Of a stretch of DNA of 11,622 nt, positions 1 to 6,194 are shown piece by piece. The stretch comes from Bacillota bacterium (lineage in GTDB: Bacteria > Bacillota > Clostridia > Christensenellales > Aristaeellaceae), in the NCBI GenBank assembly GCA_023415145.1, contig JAEZLW010000215.1, forward strand, positions 1 through 11,622, read 5' to 3'. The notes below the pieces were generated by a model. That model did not search any database. It saw only the letters and a list, made by a program, of their open reading frames with translations, and was not told where the DNA came from. Position 1 is the first letter of the stretch; every line of letters starts with the position of its first letter. Position numbers and translations under genes: made by a program.

Positions 1-786
1 GGCCACGACCATGGTAAGGCTGGTCAAAACCTTCATGACGATGTTCAGGTTGTTGCTGATAATGGAAGCAAAGGCGTCCATGGTGCCGGACATGATGTCC
101 CGGTAGATGGTACACATCTCCATGGCCTGCTTGTTTTCAATGATAACGTCTTCCAACAGGTCCGTATCATCGGGAAACTTTTTCAAAGCGTCCAGGCGCA
201 GCATTTTTTCCATAACGGTCTCATTGCCCTTTAAGGATGTGCTGAAGAACACCAGCGACTTTTCCAGCTTCATCATTTGCAGAAGCTCGCGGTTTTTCAG
301 TGACTTTTCCAGCTTCTCCTGCACATGCATGCTGGCCTTGTCGATTTGCTTGAGGTATGCCAGGAAGCGGGAAGCATTGCGGTGCAACAGCTGCAGTATG
401 AAACGGGTACGCTTGTGGGTCCAGAACCCCCTGACCCGCTCCTCCGTAAAGTCGGCGATGATGGGCGTTTCCCGTGTTGCTACGGTGATGATGATCTCAT
501 CCACCAATATAATGCCCATGGGAATGGTGCTGTAGATATAGCCGCTGCCCTCTACTTCCACATAAGGGATGTCGACGATGATCAGCGTCTGCCCGTCGTC
601 ATGCTCGATGCGGGCGCTTTCCTCTTCGTCCAGAGCGGCCATCAGATAGGTGGGATCCAGCGAAAATCTTGTGTTCAGTCCATCGATCTCTTCTTTGGTG
701 GGGTTTTGCAGGTGTACCCAGCAGCCCTTCTCCAGGGTGGTGCACTCCACCAGATGATCATCTACGGTTTTAAAAATCCTCCTCAT
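1..786 (-). CDS. corA: CorA-family magnesium/divalent cation transporter (partial, 3' end outside window)
   Basis: The minus strand is open without a stop from an ATG at 786-784 to the window edge, giving 262 codons. The protein starts MRRIFKTVDD, followed by W-V-H-L-x-N-P-T, a conserved acidic stretch (L-D-E-E-E-x-A-R-I-E) and a long charged helical region that leads into the first membrane helix (NNLNIVMKVLTSLTMVVA). This is the usual order for CorA: a soluble cytoplasmic domain, a long stalk helix, then TM1. CorA proteins are pentameric inner-membrane Mg2+ channels of about 310-320 residues, so about 50 residues are missing. These would carry the end of TM1, the GMN selectivity motif and TM2, so the motif cannot be checked here. 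The start is supported by family alignment from memory. The only ribosome-binding sequence is AAGGCAGG at 802-795, which is also the 3' arm of the leader terminator. Expression is therefore probably governed by the leader described in separate entries. CorA-like Zn2+ transporters are an alternative. Confidence 0.9.
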   Translation of the reverse strand, partial: MRRIFKTVDDHLVECTTLEKGCWVHLQNPTKEEIDGLNTRFSLDPTYLMAALDEEESARIEHDDGQTLIIVDIPYVEVEGSGYIYSTIPMGIILVDEIIITVATRETPIIADFTEERVRGFWTHKRTRFILQLLHRNASRFLAYLKQIDKASMHVQEKLEKSLKNRELLQMMKLEKSLVFFSTSLKGNETVMEKMLRLDALKKFPDDTDLLEDVIIENKQAMEMCTIYRDIMSGTMDAFASIISNNLNIVMKVLTSLTMVVA

Positions 787-787
787 C

Positions 788-831
788 AAAAAAACCTGCC
801 TTTCTGTGTGGCACGCACACGCTAAGACAGG
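788..831 (-). terminator. Intrinsic terminator in the corA leader, ending one base before the start codon
   Basis: Read on the minus strand, CCTGTCTT (831-824) pairs with AAGGCAGG (802-795) with one G-U. Above a 3x3 internal loop, GTGTG (820-816) pairs with CACAC (810-806) around a 5-nt loop. Seven consecutive T follow (794-788), then G, then the corA ATG. This is a complete Rho-independent terminator placed between the leader and its own gene, so it can only be an attenuator. Its 3' arm also contains the only candidate corA ribosome-binding site, so the folded hairpin would block translation of any read-through transcript as well. Confidence 0.85.
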
Positions 832-885
832 CGGGAGGCTGACCGATGCATTTAAGTAGCAGCGGGAGCGGGCCGCGTGTGCGTG
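812..885 (-). promoter_or_regulatory. Candidate antiterminator helix of the corA leader
   Basis: On the minus strand CACGCACACGC (885-875) is perfectly complementary over 11 bp to GCGTGTGCGTG (822-812). The 3' partner covers the upper stem and loop of the terminator, so the two structures exclude each other. The 5' partner lies inside codons 14-18 of the upstream ORF, so a translating ribosome would disrupt it. A second register exists in which GGCACG (897-892) pairs with CGTGCC (815-810). The complementarity is seen directly; its antiterminator role is inferred. Confidence 0.7.
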
Positions 886-926
886 TTGGTACGTGCCTTG
901 ATGGGACTGTACGGGTCGCCTTCCAC
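852..926 (-). CDS. 24-codon leader peptide upstream of corA (MEGDPYSP...), candidate Mg2+-sensing uORF
   Basis: A GTG start at 926-924 lies 7 nt downstream of a strong Shine-Dalgarno sequence, AAAGGAGAGG (943-934). The frame runs 24 codons to TAA at 854-852. The peptide begins MEGDPYSPIKAR, continues with alternating Thr (TNTHT), and ends RPAPAAT. It is rich in Pro, Ala and Thr, with acidic residues and two prolines in the first eight positions. The frame has its own ribosome-binding site, lies entirely in the transcribed leader about 50 nt after the predicted transcription start, and ends 20 nt before the terminator. The known enterobacterial Mg2+-sensing peptide MgtL ([17 protein letters not shown], from memory) shares the pattern M-E-x-D-P-x-x-P. 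In MgtL, acidic/proline-rich nascent chains destabilise ribosomes when Mg2+ is low. Homology is not implied, as convergence is equally possible. No run of a single amino acid suggests classical amino-acid attenuation. Confidence 0.65.
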   Translation of the reverse strand: MEGDPYSPIKARTNTHTRPAPAAT

Positions 927-985
927 GGCGGTTCCTCTCCTTTCTTACGGCGGCAAGACGTAAAGCCTAGCACTTCCGCTTCCAT

Positions 986-1014
986 ATCATAATCCCTTCC
1001 ATGGTATCTGTCAA
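986..1014 (-). promoter_or_regulatory. Promoter for the corA leader and gene
   Basis: On the minus strand TTGACA (1014-1009) is separated by exactly 17 bp from TATGAT (991-986): five or six matches to the sigma-A consensus at each element with ideal spacing. Transcription would start near 979, giving a leader of about 190 nt before corA. It is divergent from the nrdD promoter. Confidence 0.85.
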
Positions 1015-1079
1015 CGCATGACCGGAAAAAATATTTTGAACAGGTCTATGTCCAAAAAGCAAGGCTGTGCTTGTATCAT

Positions 1080-1126
1080 GTACTATATGTAGAATGGGAT
1101 GCACAAAATGTGACCATATATGGTAT
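1080..1126 (+). promoter_or_regulatory. Tandem NrdR boxes upstream of nrdD
   Basis: There are two 16-bp imperfect palindromes, at 1080-1095 (GTACTATATGTAGAAT) and 1111-1126 (TGACCATATATGGTAT). Both fit the core C-w-A-t-A-T-a-T-w-G of the published NrdR consensus (acaCwAtATaTwGtgt), except for C/G pairs at the w positions of the second box. The gap is 15 bp and the centres are 31 bp apart, three helical turns, which is the usual NrdR arrangement. The second box abuts the -35 element. NrdR is the ATP-cone repressor of ribonucleotide reductase genes, so the operator matches the gene it precedes. Confidence 0.85.
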
Positions 1127-1154
1127 TGACATGGGGAATCGAACGCACTATAAT
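1126..1154 (+). promoter_or_regulatory. Perfect-consensus promoter of nrdD
   Basis: TTGACA (1126-1131), a 17-bp spacer and TATAAT (1149-1154): both hexamers match the consensus fully. Transcription would start near 1161. The -35 element overlaps the last base of the second NrdR box, so bound NrdR would be expected to exclude RNA polymerase. Confidence 0.9.
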
Positions 1155-1160
1155 GACAAT

Positions 1161-1347
1161 GCTCTTTCGACAGGCATGATTTCCTGGCAAAGAAATTTGT
1201 CGGTTTTTCTGGAACCCATCAATTCCCATGGGCCGTTTGCATGGGTGAATGTGAATGTTGCTGTCCCGGCGATGATGCGTGGGGATTGGCTTTTTGTTCC
1301 GGAAAAGGCAGATGTACGAAAGAATTGAAAGCAGGAGGCAGTGGCGT
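1161..1347 (+). other. Long 5' untranslated leader of nrdD
   Basis: About 187 nt separate the predicted transcription start from the nrdD ATG. No riboswitch was recognised. One small hairpin is visible, CCCATG (1225-1230) with CATGGG (1240-1245), and an upstream CCCAT (1215-1219) could compete for the same partner. There is no T-tract after it. An open frame at 1071-1328 begins before the predicted transcription start and is not called. The leader ends with AGGAGG (1333-1338). Confidence 0.5.
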
Positions 1348-3666
1348 ATGATTACTTCCATAAAAAAGCGGGATGGCCGGACGATGCCCTTTGATATCGG
1401 GAAGATAGAGCAGGCGATTTTAAAGGCATTTGCCGGCAGCGGCAGCGCCAAGGGAATAGATACGGCCAAAGCGCTGGCGCTTCAGGTGGTGGAAGAGGTC
1501 GAGGCCAACGAAAGCATTTCCGGCATACCCACGGTGGAGGAAGTTCAGGACGTGGTGGAGCGGGTTTTGATTGAAAAGGGCTTTGTACGTTCCGCCAAAG
1601 CTTATATCCTCTACCGGGCCGAGCGAAGCCGTGTGCGGGAGATGAACACCCGCCTGATGAAGATATTTGAGGATATTGCCTATAAGGACGCCGTTGATTC
1701 GGACATCAAGCGTGAAAATGCCAATATCAACGGCGATACCGCCATGGGTTCCATGCTCAAGTTTGGCTCTGAAGGCGCAAAACAGTTTTATGATATGTAT
1801 GTGCTCAATCCCAAGCACGCCCAGGCCCATCGGGAAGGGGATATCCACATCCATGACATGGATTTTTACACCCTGACCACTACCTGCTGCCAGATTGATC
1901 TGATCACCCTGTTCAAAAACGGCTTCAGCACAGGGCACGGCGTGTTGCGGGAGCCCAACGATATTTACAGCTATTCAGCGCTGGCCTGCATTGCCATTCA
2001 AGCCAATCAGAATGATCAGCATGGCGGCCAAAGCGTTGTGAATTTCGATTACGGCATGGCCCCAGGCGTAAAAAAGACGTTTGTCAAGCGCTACCGGGAT
2101 AACCTTTCCCGGGCGTTGGAACTTTTGTGCGGCTTGAAGGATGCCGACCAGATGGCACGGGAATGGGTAGAGGAGCTGAAGGGACAGGAGCTTACCCCGC
2201 ATTTGGACGAAAACCTTGCCTGCCGTGCCGCTATGAAGGAAAAGCTTTCTGCGGTAACAGGGGATGACAAGGTGCAGGAGCAGATATTGGATTTTGCCCA
2301 GCACAAGGCGGAGAAGGAAACGGACAAGGCCACCTTCCAGGCCATGGAAGCGCTGATTCACAACCTGAACACCATGAACAGCCGTGCCGGTGCGCAGGTG
2401 CCCTTTTCCTCCATCAACTATGGCATGGATACCTCCCCCGAGGGGCGCATGGTGGTGCGTAACCTGCTTCTGGCTACGGAGGCCGGTCTGGGCCATGGGG
2501 AAACGCCTATTTTCCCCATCCAAATTTTCAGGGTCAAGGAAGGCGTATCCTACAATCCCGGTGATCCCAATTATGATTTGTACCGCCTGGCCATCCGCAC
2601 AAGCGCCAAGAGGCTGTTCCCCAACTTCTCCTTCCTGGATGCGCCCTTCAACAAAAAGTATTACAAGGAAGGCTGTCCGGAGACGGAGATTGCCTACATG
2701 GGTTGCCGGACAAGGGTGATGGGCAATATGTACGATCCCGAGCGGGAGATATCGCCACGCCGCGGCAATTTGTCCTTCACCTCCATCAACCTGCCCCGTA
2801 TCGCCATCAAAGCCAATGGCGATGTGCAGTGGTTCTTTGAGGAACTGGAGCGGAAAATGGCTTTGGCCGTAGAGCAGATGGACGAGCGATTCGAGATCAT
2901 CGCCCGCAAAAAGGTTCGCAATTTCCCCTTCCTGATGGGGGAGGGAGTGTGGATTGATTCCGAAAAGCTGGACTGGAACGATGAGATCCGCGAGGTACTG
3001 AAGCACGGCACGCTTTCCATGGGCTTTATCGGCCTTGCGGAAACGCTGAAGGCTTTGAGAGGCGTTCACCACGGCGAAAGCGAGGAAAGCCAGAACCTGG
3101 GCCTGGAGATCATAGGCGCCATGCGCAATTACATGGACAAATTGAGCCGCGAGCGCAAGCTGAATTACACGCTGCTGGCCACCCCGGCAGAAGGCTTGTC
3201 CGGCCGCTTTGTCCGCATGGACCGGGAACGCTTTGGCGTGATTCCCGGTGTGACCGACCGTAACTATTATACCAACAGCTTCCATGTGCCGGTATACTAT
3301 CCCACCAGCGCGTTTGAAAAGATCAGCATCGAAGCGCCATATCACGAGCTGACCAATGCGGGGCATATCAGCTATGTGGAAATGGACGGCGACCCGCTGC
3401 AAAATCTGGACGCCTTTGAGAAGATAGTCCGGTTCATGCACGACAAGGGTGTTGGCTATGGCTCCATCAACCATCCGGTGGACAGGGACCCAGCATGCGG
3501 TTATAACGGCATTATCGGCGATAGCTGCCCCCAGTGCGGCCGGGATGAAAACGGGCGCCCCTTCGAGAGAATCCGTCGCATTACGGGATACCTGGTGGGT
3601 ACCCTCAACCGTTTCAACAACGCCAAGCGGGAAGAAGAGCACGACAGGGTCAAGCATAACATGTAG
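1348..3666 (+). CDS. nrdD: Anaerobic (class III) ribonucleoside-triphosphate reductase, large subunit
   Basis: This 772-residue protein reduces ribonucleoside triphosphates to dNTPs with a glycyl radical, in the cytoplasm and without oxygen. An N-terminal ATP-cone spans about residues 1-90 (IKKRDGRTMPFDIGKIEQAI), giving allosteric control by ATP/dATP. The catalytic barrel follows, with landmarks CCQIDL (C180, C181), NDQHGGQS, NSRAGAQVPFSSINYG and GCRTRVMGN (C453). The C-terminus carries the radical loop RRITGYLVGTLNRFNNAKR, with G747 as the expected radical site 25 residues from the end. Just before it is a metal-binding cluster with three cysteines visible (C717, C727, C730). The open frame extends 23 codons upstream to 1279, but ATG 1348 is preferred: AGGAGG (1333-1338) lies 9 nt before it and the protein then starts right at the ATP-cone. 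The length is normal for NrdD. It forms a unit with nrdG and sits under NrdR boxes. Confidence 0.97.
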   Translation: MITSIKKRDGRTMPFDIGKIEQAILKAFAGSGSAKGIDTAKALALQVVEEVEANESISGIPTVEEVQDVVERVLIEKGFVRSAKAYILYRAERSRVREMNTRLMKIFEDIAYKDAVDSDIKRENANINGDTAMGSMLKFGSEGAKQFYDMYVLNPKHAQAHREGDIHIHDMDFYTLTTTCCQIDLITLFKNGFSTGHGVLREPNDIYSYSALACIAIQANQNDQHGGQSVVNFDYGMAPGVKKTFVKRYRDNLSRALELLCGLKDADQMAREWVEELKGQELTPHLDENLACRAAMKEKLSAVTGDDKVQEQILDFAQHKAEKETDKATFQAMEALIHNLNTMNSRAGAQVPFSSINYGMDTSPEGRMVVRNLLLATEAGLGHGETPIFPIQIFRVKEGVSYNPGDPNYDLYRLAIRTSAKRLFPNFSFLDAPFNKKYYKEGCPETEIAYMGCRTRVMGNMYDPEREISPRRGNLSFTSINLPRIAIKANGDVQWFFEELERKMALAVEQMDERFEIIARKKVRNFPFLMGEGVWIDSEKLDWNDEIREVLKHGTLSMGFIGLAETLKALRGVHHGESEESQNLGLEIIGAMRNYMDKLSRERKLNYTLLATPAEGLSGRFVRMDRERFGVIPGVTDRNYYTNSFHVPVYYPTSAFEKISIEAPYHELTNAGHISYVEMDGDPLQNLDAFEKIVRFMHDKGVGYGSINHPVDRDPACGYNGIIGDSCPQCGRDENGRPFERIRRITGYLVGTLNRFNNAKREEEHDRVKHNM

Positions 3667-3668
3667 AT

Positions 3669-3836
3669 TCGATAAAATGACTTTGTCATTTTATCGAGTT
3701 TAGCACGGTTTCCTTGCAAAATCTTTGATTTTGCGGGCAGGAAACCGCGTAAGGAAAGCTTGCTACACAAGCGACCCGCCCGACCGGCAAAGCCGGTCGA
3801 GACGATTTCAAACGAGGGGGCTGCGGCCCCCTCGTT
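3669..3836. repeat. Array of five inverted repeats between nrdD and nrdG
   Basis: Starting two bases after the nrdD stop there are five consecutive hairpins. (1) 3669-3697: a 13-bp perfect stem, TCGATAAAATGAC, with loop TTT. (2) 3706-3747: outer stem CGGTTTCCT/AGGAAACCG enclosing GCAAAATC/GATTTTGC, again with loop TTT. (3) 3758-3772: a short GCTTG/CAAGC stem. (4) 3781-3799: CGACCGGC/GCCGGTCG with loop AAA. (5) 3811-3836: an 11-bp AACGAGGGGGC stem with loop TGCG. None is followed by a T-tract, so these are not standard terminators. The dense palindromes with tri- or tetraloops resemble intergenic repeat elements (BIME or MITE type), or a processing/stability element in the nrdDG mRNA. No ORF is convincing here. 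Whether it is repeated in the genome cannot be seen from this window. Confidence 0.75.
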
Positions 3837-3894
3837 GCTCCCCTGAAGTTAATCATCTGCGTTAATATTCCCGAAGTAAAAATAGTGATAAAAG

Positions 3895-3947
3895 ATAGGG
3901 ATTCCAAAGGGATGTATCCCTATGGCGTGTCCGGGGCAGAGCCCCGG
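3895..3947 (+). other. Two hairpins directly upstream of the nrdG ribosome-binding site
   Basis: ATAGGGAT (3895-3902) pairs with ATCCCTAT (3916-3923), with an alternative inner GGGAT/ATCCC. CCGGGGC (3931-3937) pairs with GCCCCGG (3941-3947) around the loop AGA. The second stem ends one base before the nrdG Shine-Dalgarno GGAGGA (3948-3953), so it could limit ribosome access or protect a processed 5' end. Regulation is inference; the pairing is directly visible. Confidence 0.6.
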
Positions 3948-3959
3948 GGAGGAATTTCT

Positions 3960-4466
3960 ATGCGCATTGCGGGGCTTACGAACGACTCTATTGTGGATGG
4001 GCCGGGGATACGGTTTTCCGTTTTTGCACAAGGGTGTCCCCATAAATGCCCCGGTTGTCACAATCCGTCAAGCCATGATCCAGCGGGCGGCAGTGAGATG
4101 GCGGTGGACGATATCGTCGCGAAGATCGCGAAAAACCCGCTGCTGGACGGGGTGACACTTACCGGCGGTGAGCCTTTTTTTCAGGCGGAGGATTGTTTTT
4201 TTATTGCGAAAGCGGCCCATGATAATGGCTTGAATGTGTGGACATACACCGGCTATACGTATGAGCAGCTTCTTGAAGGGCGAGATAAGCATCCGGGATG
4301 GAAAGAGCTGCTTAAAGAAACGGACGTGCTGGTGGACGGAAGGTTTTTGCTGGAGGAAAGGTCTCTGGAACTGAAGTTTCGCGGCAGCCGAAACCAGCGC
4401 ATCATCGATGTGAAAAAGTCTCTGGTGGCGGACGAGGTTGTATTGTGGCAGGATAGGACGTGGTGA
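3960..4466 (+). CDS. nrdG: Anaerobic ribonucleotide reductase activating protein (radical SAM)
   Basis: This 168-residue radical-SAM activase uses a 4Fe-4S cluster and S-adenosylmethionine to install the glycyl radical on NrdD. The cluster motif C-x3-C-x2-C is C26, C30, C33 within GCPHKCPGCHN. The SAM-contacting TGGEP follows at residues 68-72. The start MRIAGLTNDSIVDGPGIR is typical of the family, and length is as expected. ATG 3960 is chosen over the upstream in-frame ATG at 3885 because GGAGGA (3948-3953) sits 6 nt before it and the extra 25 residues would be encoded by hairpin sequence. No promoter is evident in the 290-bp gap after nrdD, so co-transcription with nrdD is likely. The gene converges with the LysE-type gene, only 5 bp apart. 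Confidence 0.96.
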   Translation: MRIAGLTNDSIVDGPGIRFSVFAQGCPHKCPGCHNPSSHDPAGGSEMAVDDIVAKIAKNPLLDGVTLTGGEPFFQAEDCFFIAKAAHDNGLNVWTYTGYTYEQLLEGRDKHPGWKELLKETDVLVDGRFLLEERSLELKFRGSRNQRIIDVKKSLVADEVVLWQDRTW

Positions 4467-4471
4467 ATGCA

Positions 4472-5104
4472 TTATAGCAAAGCGCTTATTGCGTTCACAA
4501 AGAACCTTCCCCCGAAGAAGACAAGCAGCCCTCCCAGAACCATGATCGCGATGCGGTAAGGCTTATCCTTGATGAATTTGCGGGTATTGCCCACCACAAC
4601 GGAGATGAAGCCGTACCATAGAAAATCTGCCATGATGTGGCCGAAAAAGTATAAGGCGACACCCATGTATGCGAAATTGCGGTAGGCTTCCAGCAAAAAG
4701 CCCAGGCCGATTACCGCCCACCACAAAAGGAAATACGGATTGGCCGCACTGATCACCATCCCGGAAAGGAGCATGCTCTTTGTGCTGTCCTTGCCGGAAT
4801 CCATTTGGATGGCGATCTTTTTTCTTGCCGCCTTTGCGATCATGTCAATGCCCATATAGCATAGCAGCAACCCGCCCAGGATGCCGATCACGATTTGCAC
4901 TGTGCTGGACTTGAGCAGCATATCCAGGCCCAGAAAAATGCATACAATCAGTGCAAGCTCCAATAAAGCGTGCCCCAGAATGATAATGAAACCCGATTTG
5001 GGCCCGGCTGCAAGAGATTGCCGGATGGTATAGGTGAGAAGCGAGCCCGGCATCATCGCTCCCGAAAAGCCTACCGTCAGGGCGGATAAGAACAGCGGAA
5101 TCAT
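4472..5104 (-). CDS. LysE/RhtB-family amino-acid exporter
   Basis: This 210-residue, very hydrophobic protein has about six membrane segments. The N-terminus (GAMMPGSLLTYTIRQSLAAGPKSG) carries the family's conserved A-x2-P-G-P-like motif, with Ser where Pro is common. A second landmark, the Asn-Pro of ISAANPYFLLWWAVIG, lies in the middle as usual. Members of this family export amino acids or related small molecules across the cytoplasmic membrane; the substrate cannot be told from sequence. AGGAAGG lies a few bases upstream of ATG 5104-5102. It is transcribed from its own promoter at 5187-5159 and is divergent from another exporter gene of the DMT superfamily. The 3' end is only 5 bp from the nrdG stop, and no clear terminator was found between them. 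Confidence 0.9.
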   Translation of the reverse strand: MIPLFLSALTVGFSGAMMPGSLLTYTIRQSLAAGPKSGFIIILGHALLELALIVCIFLGLDMLLKSSTVQIVIGILGGLLLCYMGIDMIAKAARKKIAIQMDSGKDSTKSMLLSGMVISAANPYFLLWWAVIGLGFLLEAYRNFAYMGVALYFFGHIMADFLWYGFISVVVGNTRKFIKDKPYRIAIMVLGGLLVFFGGRFFVNAISALL

Positions 5105-5158
5105 ACAAGCTTCCTTCCTGCAAATCTACAACATGATTCTGCTCTATAAATTTTTCCC

Positions 5159-5187
5159 ATGATAGCATGCAGAGGCAATAAAGTCAA
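5159..5187 (-). promoter_or_regulatory. Promoter of the LysE-type gene
   Basis: On the minus strand TTGACT (5187-5182), a 17-bp spacer and TATCAT (5164-5159): one mismatch to consensus in each hexamer. Its start point is about 50 nt upstream of the gene. Confidence 0.75.
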
Positions 5188-5197
5188 ATGCATACCC

Positions 5198-5225
5198 TTG
5201 ACAACGCTATGAAAAGCCGTACAAT
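5198..5225 (+). promoter_or_regulatory. Promoter of the EamA-type gene
   Basis: TTGACA (5198-5203), a 16-bp spacer and TACAAT (5220-5225). The -35 is perfect and the -10 has one mismatch. It is divergent from, and only 10 bp away from, the -35 of the LysE-type gene, so one regulator could control both. Confidence 0.8.
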
Positions 5226-5275
5226 GTGAAAAATGAAGGATACTATGTGATGGCATGCAGAAAGAGGGCAAACAA

Positions 5276-6184
5276 ATGGGGGAAGAACAAAAGCGGAAAC
5301 GAGCCACGCTGCTCGGTTTTACCTCCATACTGCTTTGGGGCATGCTAGCGCTTTTGACCTCCTTTAGCGGCAATATCCCCTCGTTCCAATTGACCGCCAT
5401 GACATTCTTCATAGCGTTTCTGGTTGGCGCGGCGGCGTTTTTGAAAAGCGGCAGGGATTTTTCAATCTTCAGGCAGCCGCTTTCGGTGTGGGTGAACGGT
5501 ATCTTCGGCCTGTTTGGGTATCATGCCATTTACTTTATGGCCATGAAGAGCGCACCTTCCATTGAGGCCAGCCTGATCGCCTACCTCTGGCCCATTTTGA
5601 TCGTGTTGTTTTCTTCCTTTTTGCCGGGGGAAAAACTGCGCTGGTTCCACCTTTTAGGCGTTGCCCTGGGCTTTGCGGGCGTCATCGTACTTTTGATGCG
5701 GGGCGGTTTTGCTCTAAAGCAGGAATATATGCCGGGCTATCTGCTGGCCTTTTTGTGCGCCGTAATCTGGGCTGTGTATTCCGTAGCTTCCAGAAAGATG
5801 AGTGGAGCTCCGACCATGCTTATCGGGGCCTTTTGCGGCATTACGGCTCTTATGTCCTTTGTCTGCCATCTGCTGTTTGAAAAGACCGTGCCGGTATCGG
5901 GGGTTCAATGGATCCCCGTGGTGCTGCTTGGGTTGGGGCCTGTGGGGCTGGCCTTTTTCGCCTGGGATCACGGCATGAAAAGGGGAAACATCAAGCTGCT
6001 GGGTACGCTTTCCTATGTAGCGCCGCTGCTGTCCAGCGTGCTGTTGATACTATTCGGGCGGGCTTCCTTTAGCTGGGGCCTGTTGGCGGCATGCGGTCTG
6101 ATTGTGGCTGGCTCCGCCATGACAGCCATCGACAGGCTCCGGGTTTTGCTTATCAGGAGACAGGCTGCAGATATTGATGTATAG
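5276..6184 (+). CDS. EamA/DMT-superfamily transporter
   Basis: This protein of about 302 residues has a short basic N-terminus (MGEEQKRKR) and about ten hydrophobic helices arranged as two EamA repeats. The first holds FGYHAIYFMAMKSAPSIEAS, then LIAYLWPILIVLFSSFLPGE. The second half holds MPGYLLAFLCAVIWAVYSVASRK and ends with LSSVLLILFGRASFSWGLLAACG before a basic tail. The family exports amino acids, other metabolites or drugs. The A-P-S-I-E-A-S-L-I-x-Y-L-W-P signature resembles the YddG aromatic amino-acid exporter group, which is suggestive only. Two starts are possible in frame. ATG 5255 gives 309 residues but its nearest purine-rich site is about 14 nt away. ATG 5276 has AGAGGG (5263-5268) 7 nt upstream and is preferred. 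Confidence 0.9.
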   Translation: MGEEQKRKRATLLGFTSILLWGMLALLTSFSGNIPSFQLTAMTFFIAFLVGAAAFLKSGRDFSIFRQPLSVWVNGIFGLFGYHAIYFMAMKSAPSIEASLIAYLWPILIVLFSSFLPGEKLRWFHLLGVALGFAGVIVLLMRGGFALKQEYMPGYLLAFLCAVIWAVYSVASRKMSGAPTMLIGAFCGITALMSFVCHLLFEKTVPVSGVQWIPVVLLGLGPVGLAFFAWDHGMKRGNIKLLGTLSYVAPLLSSVLLILFGRASFSWGLLAACGLIVAGSAMTAIDRLRVLLIRRQAADIDV

Positions 6185-6194
6185 ATAAAGTTTT

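Noticed and set aside
770..985. 71-codon minus-strand ORF covering the corA leader
   Set aside because: Its ATG directly follows the -10 hexamer, so it lies upstream of the expected transcription start, has no RBS, and runs into corA in another frame. The 24-codon uORF has a far better RBS.
787..985. Known Mg2+ riboswitch (M-box/ykoK) or Mn2+ (yybP-ykoY) riboswitch in the corA leader
   Set aside because: I could not find the conserved core strings of these classes. A few bases near the 3' side resemble the M-box, but not enough to call. A covariance-model scan would be decisive.
1071..1328. 85-codon plus-strand ORF between corA and nrdD
   Set aside because: It starts upstream of the nrdD promoter, contains the NrdR boxes and promoter, and has no RBS or recognisable content.
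1279..1347. Upstream extension of nrdD to the ATG at 1279
   Set aside because: The extra 23 residues have no family match and no RBS, while AGGAGG is well placed for ATG 1348.
1975..3657. 560-codon open frame on the minus strand inside nrdD
   Set aside because: It is antisense to an unmistakable NrdD, lacks recognisable domains, and arises from the GC-rich codon pattern of nrdD.
3669..3947. CRISPR array for the repeated hairpins after nrdD
   Set aside because: The hairpins differ from one another in sequence and spacing, and there are no identical direct repeats or spacers.
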